A DNA stretch of 64,000 bases from JBBKWX01 sp037969175 (lineage in GTDB: Bacteria > Bacteroidota > Bacteroidia > AKYH767-A > JBBKVM01). Position numbers and translations under genes: made by a program. Shown piece after piece: positions 62,382 through 64,000 of this stretch (its first letter is position 1; each line of letters opens with the position of its first letter). The stretch lies in assembly GCA_037969175.1 (NCBI GenBank), contig JBBKWX010000105.1, positions 4,888-68,887 of the forward strand, read 5' to 3'. Below the pieces are notes generated by a model. That model made no database searches. It worked only from the letters and a program-made list of their open reading frames with translations, and had not been told where the DNA came from.

Positions 62382-63107
62382 ATGGAGCGCCACAATTGTA
62401 AATTGAGTGTTAATATTAATAAGGTTGCAACTTTGAGGAATGCTCGTGGTGGGATGATTCCTGACCTGGTAAAATTTGCAATAGATTGCGAACGATTCGG
62501 AGCTGAAGGCATCACTGTTCACCCCAGACCAGATGAAAGGCATATTCGTTATCAGGATGTTTATGATCTTAAAAAAGTTATCAAAACGGAGTACAATATT
62601 GAAGGATATCCATCAGAAAGTTTTCTAAAATTAGTTGAGGAAATAAAACCGGACCAAGTCACATTGGTGCCTGATCCACCGGATGTTTTAACTTCTAATG
62701 CCGGATGGGATACGATACGAAACTTTCAATTACTGAAAGATATTTCTTTCAGACTGCAAAGCGGAGGCATGCGTGTTTCAGTTTTTATAGACCCTGATTC
62801 GACTATGATCGAAAAGGCTGCGGATATAGGTGTAGATCGAATTGAACTATATACCGAAGCGTATGCATCGTCATTTGAAAACGATCCTCAAAAGGCAGTA
62901 AATTCCTATACAATAGCAGCAAAGACAGCCCTGGCCAGAGGTTTGGGACTAAACGCAGGACATGATCTAAACCTAAAAAATCTGAAATATTTTAATGAAA
63001 ATGTGGAAGGATTGCTGGAAGTAAGTATTGGACATGCACTTATTTCTGATGCATTATATTATGGAATTGAGAATACTATCCAGATGTACAGACGTTGCTT
63101 AAAGTAA
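62382..63107 (+). CDS. pdxJ: Pyridoxine 5'-phosphate synthase
   Basis: Joins 3-amino-1-hydroxyacetone phosphate and 1-deoxy-D-xylulose 5-phosphate to PNP, the ring-forming step of vitamin B6 synthesis. 241 aa TIM barrel: LSVNINKVATLRNARGG, GAEGITVHPRPDERHI, VTLVPDPP, GLGLNAGHDLNLKNL, and SIGHALISDALYYG. It overlaps the convergent esterase by 9 nt. Confidence 0.96.
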   Translation: MERHNCKLSVNINKVATLRNARGGMIPDLVKFAIDCERFGAEGITVHPRPDERHIRYQDVYDLKKVIKTEYNIEGYPSESFLKLVEEIKPDQVTLVPDPPDVLTSNAGWDTIRNFQLLKDISFRLQSGGMRVSVFIDPDSTMIEKAADIGVDRIELYTEAYASSFENDPQKAVNSYTIAAKTALARGLGLNAGHDLNLKNLKYFNENVEGLLEVSIGHALISDALYYGIENTIQMYRRCLK

Positions 63108-63875
63108 TGTCCATTCCTTTAAAAAGCCCATAGATTTTTCATAGAATTCTTCCGGATTCTCAGCATGTAGCCAATGACCGGAATTGGAAATTGTTTGCAA
63201 ATTTGCTTTAGGGAAATGCAGACGGATAGCTTGCAGATCTGAGTTCAAAATATAATCCGAATTTGCACCTCGCAGGAATAGGGTTTCGCCTGTATATGTC
63301 GAATCTTTCTTGAGAGCTTTACCAACTTCATCAATATGTTGAGCAATCTCTTTCAGATTAAATCTCCATCCTAATTTCTCAGATTCTTGCCAATACAATC
63401 CTTTCAATAAAAACTGTCTAGTACCCAGATCCGGAATTGCATCCGTTAACATTTCTTCAACTTCTGTTCTGCTTTTTACAAATTCAAAATCAACAGAAAG
63501 AAGTGCATCGATGATAGGTTGATGTTGAATTGGATAAAACTTAGGTCCTATATCAGCAACCAATAATTTACTCACTCTTGAAGGAAACTGAATTGCCATA
63601 TTCATAGCCACTTTCCCACCCATTGAATGCCCTATCACATAAGCCGAATCAACATTCAAATGCCCCATCAAACTAACTACATCAAAAGCCATGTCAGTAT
63701 ATGACATTCCGGAAATATGAGGTGAGTGTCCATGATTTCTCAAGTCAACTACAATCACCTGAAAGTCTTCTGCAAACTTTTTTGCAAGGGTGGTCCAATT
63801 ATCTCCCGAACCAAACAAACCATGCAGAATAATAAGTGTGTGTTTTCCTTTCCCAAAAATTTTATAATGTAACAT
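63099..63875 (-). CDS. Alpha/beta hydrolase, YbfF-like esterase
   Basis: 258 aa: LHGLFGSGDNWTTLAKKFA, VDLRNHGHSPH, nucleophile Ser84 in GHSMGGKVAM, acid region near LRGANSDYIL and His in ISNSGHWLHAENPEEF. Same architecture as E. coli YbfF acyl-CoA/ester hydrolase. Promoter box TATCTTTG is only 4 nt before the ATG, so the mRNA may be leaderless. Confidence 0.88.
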   Translation of the reverse strand: MLHYKIFGKGKHTLIILHGLFGSGDNWTTLAKKFAEDFQVIVVDLRNHGHSPHISGMSYTDMAFDVVSLMGHLNVDSAYVIGHSMGGKVAMNMAIQFPSRVSKLLVADIGPKFYPIQHQPIIDALLSVDFEFVKSRTEVEEMLTDAIPDLGTRQFLLKGLYWQESEKLGWRFNLKEIAQHIDEVGKALKKDSTYTGETLFLRGANSDYILNSDLQAIRLHFPKANLQTISNSGHWLHAENPEEFYEKSMGFLKEWTLL

Positions 63876-63879
63876 GGTT

Positions 63880-63887
63880 CAAAGATA
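63880..63887 (-). promoter_or_regulatory. -7 box before the esterase
   Basis: The complement reads TATCTTTG, exact TAnnTTTG, ending 4 nt from the start codon at 63875. Confidence 0.5.
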
Positions 63888-63911
63888 CGGTTTAGGAAAG
63901 GTTCAAAAAGA

Positions 63912-63945
63912 GAAAGGGCGACTTTAATAATAAAGTCGCCCTTTC
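63912..63945 (-). terminator. Terminator of a gene entering from the right
   Basis: Perfect 15-bp stem GAAAGGGCGACTTTA (63912-63926) / TAAAGTCGCCCTTTC (63931-63945) with a 4-nt loop, followed on the minus strand by a T-rich run. It lies 16 nt behind the stop codon of the truncated gene at 63962. Confidence 0.9.
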
Positions 63946-63961
63946 AAGATATGCTTTTTCT

Positions 63962-64000
63962 TTATTGAACGTCGGCCAGATTTCTCATTGAGATCTGTTT
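63962..64000 (-). CDS. C-terminal fragment of a truncated gene
   Basis: On the minus strand a frame open from the window edge gives KQISMRNLADVQ then TAA at 63964-63962, directly before a strong terminator. Only 12 residues are visible, too few to name the protein. The terminator makes a real 3' end likely. Confidence 0.5.
   Translation of the reverse strand, partial: KQISMRNLADVQ

Overview
This window looks like a chromosomal segment of a gliding-lineage member of the phylum Bacteroidota (Bacteroidetes). The grounds are gldB-gldC, a secreted esterase with a type IX secretion (T9SS) C-terminal sorting tail, SusC/BtuB-style TonB receptors, paired OmpH genes behind bamA, DUF6089 and DUF3078 outer-membrane proteins, AT-rich DNA, and many promoters of the Bacteroidota form TTG-N17-21-TAnnTTTG. 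The exact order cannot be fixed from the sequence alone; Saprospirales/Chitinophagales-like is a guess. I see no insertion sequence, prophage, CRISPR array, rRNA or tRNA. It is mostly a densely packed housekeeping region.

Layout. 1-2165: 3'-truncated topA (minus). 2318-9513: miaB, a sensor-less sigma-54 activator, lptE, an acidic TPR-like protein, secG, then groES-groEL. 9573-12157: DoxX-like protein, CsaA-like protein, an alkyltransferase-like protein without the catalytic Cys, mrp and nfu (Fe-S cluster supply). 12174-24075: two alpha/beta hydrolases, the ferredoxin-dependent 2-oxoacid oxidoreductase korAB, a DUF547 protein, two small beta-barrel proteins, nadE, gldB-gldC, engB and a further hydrolase. 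24392-40249: the complete division/cell-wall (dcw) cluster mraZ-rsmH-ftsL-ftsI-murE-mraY-murD-ftsW-murG-murC-ftsQ-ftsA-ftsZ followed by a yqeY-type gene, nearly all with overlapping or abutting ends, headed by three 10-bp MraZ-operator repeats and closed by a strong terminator. 40248-51741: DUF3078 protein, trmB, a glycosyltransferase with an LEA-2 lipoprotein, two TonB receptors (the second under a cobalamin riboswitch), a CDF metal exporter, lipoproteins and a gamma carbonic anhydrase. 51743-61911 (all minus): an envelope operon CBS protein - BamA/TamA-like - nadK - two DUF6089 paralogues - uppS - bamA - ompH - ompH, a terminator, then murI. 62030-64000: a small membrane protein, pdxJ, an esterase and the last residues of a truncated gene.

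Most promising new observation. The sequence TGACA-N3-TGTCA occurs twice at the edges of the miaB-to-groESL block: once over the -33 region of the miaB/activator promoter, and once about 70 bp upstream of a sigma-54-like (-24 GG / -12 GC) promoter in front of groES. The operon between them encodes a sigma-54 enhancer-binding protein with no sensor domain. I infer that this protein represses its own operon and drives groESL (and perhaps a wider stress regulon) through sigma-54, a proteostasis circuit different from HrcA/CIRCE or RpoH. This is inferred from sequence layout only.

Other points of interest: a hydrolase whose nucleophile Ser is Asn, palindromes over the korAB and DUF3078 promoter regions, a gldB start codon lying in the -7 box of the divergent gene, probable leaderless mRNAs, TTG starts in the dcw cluster, and six convergent gene pairs that touch or overlap.
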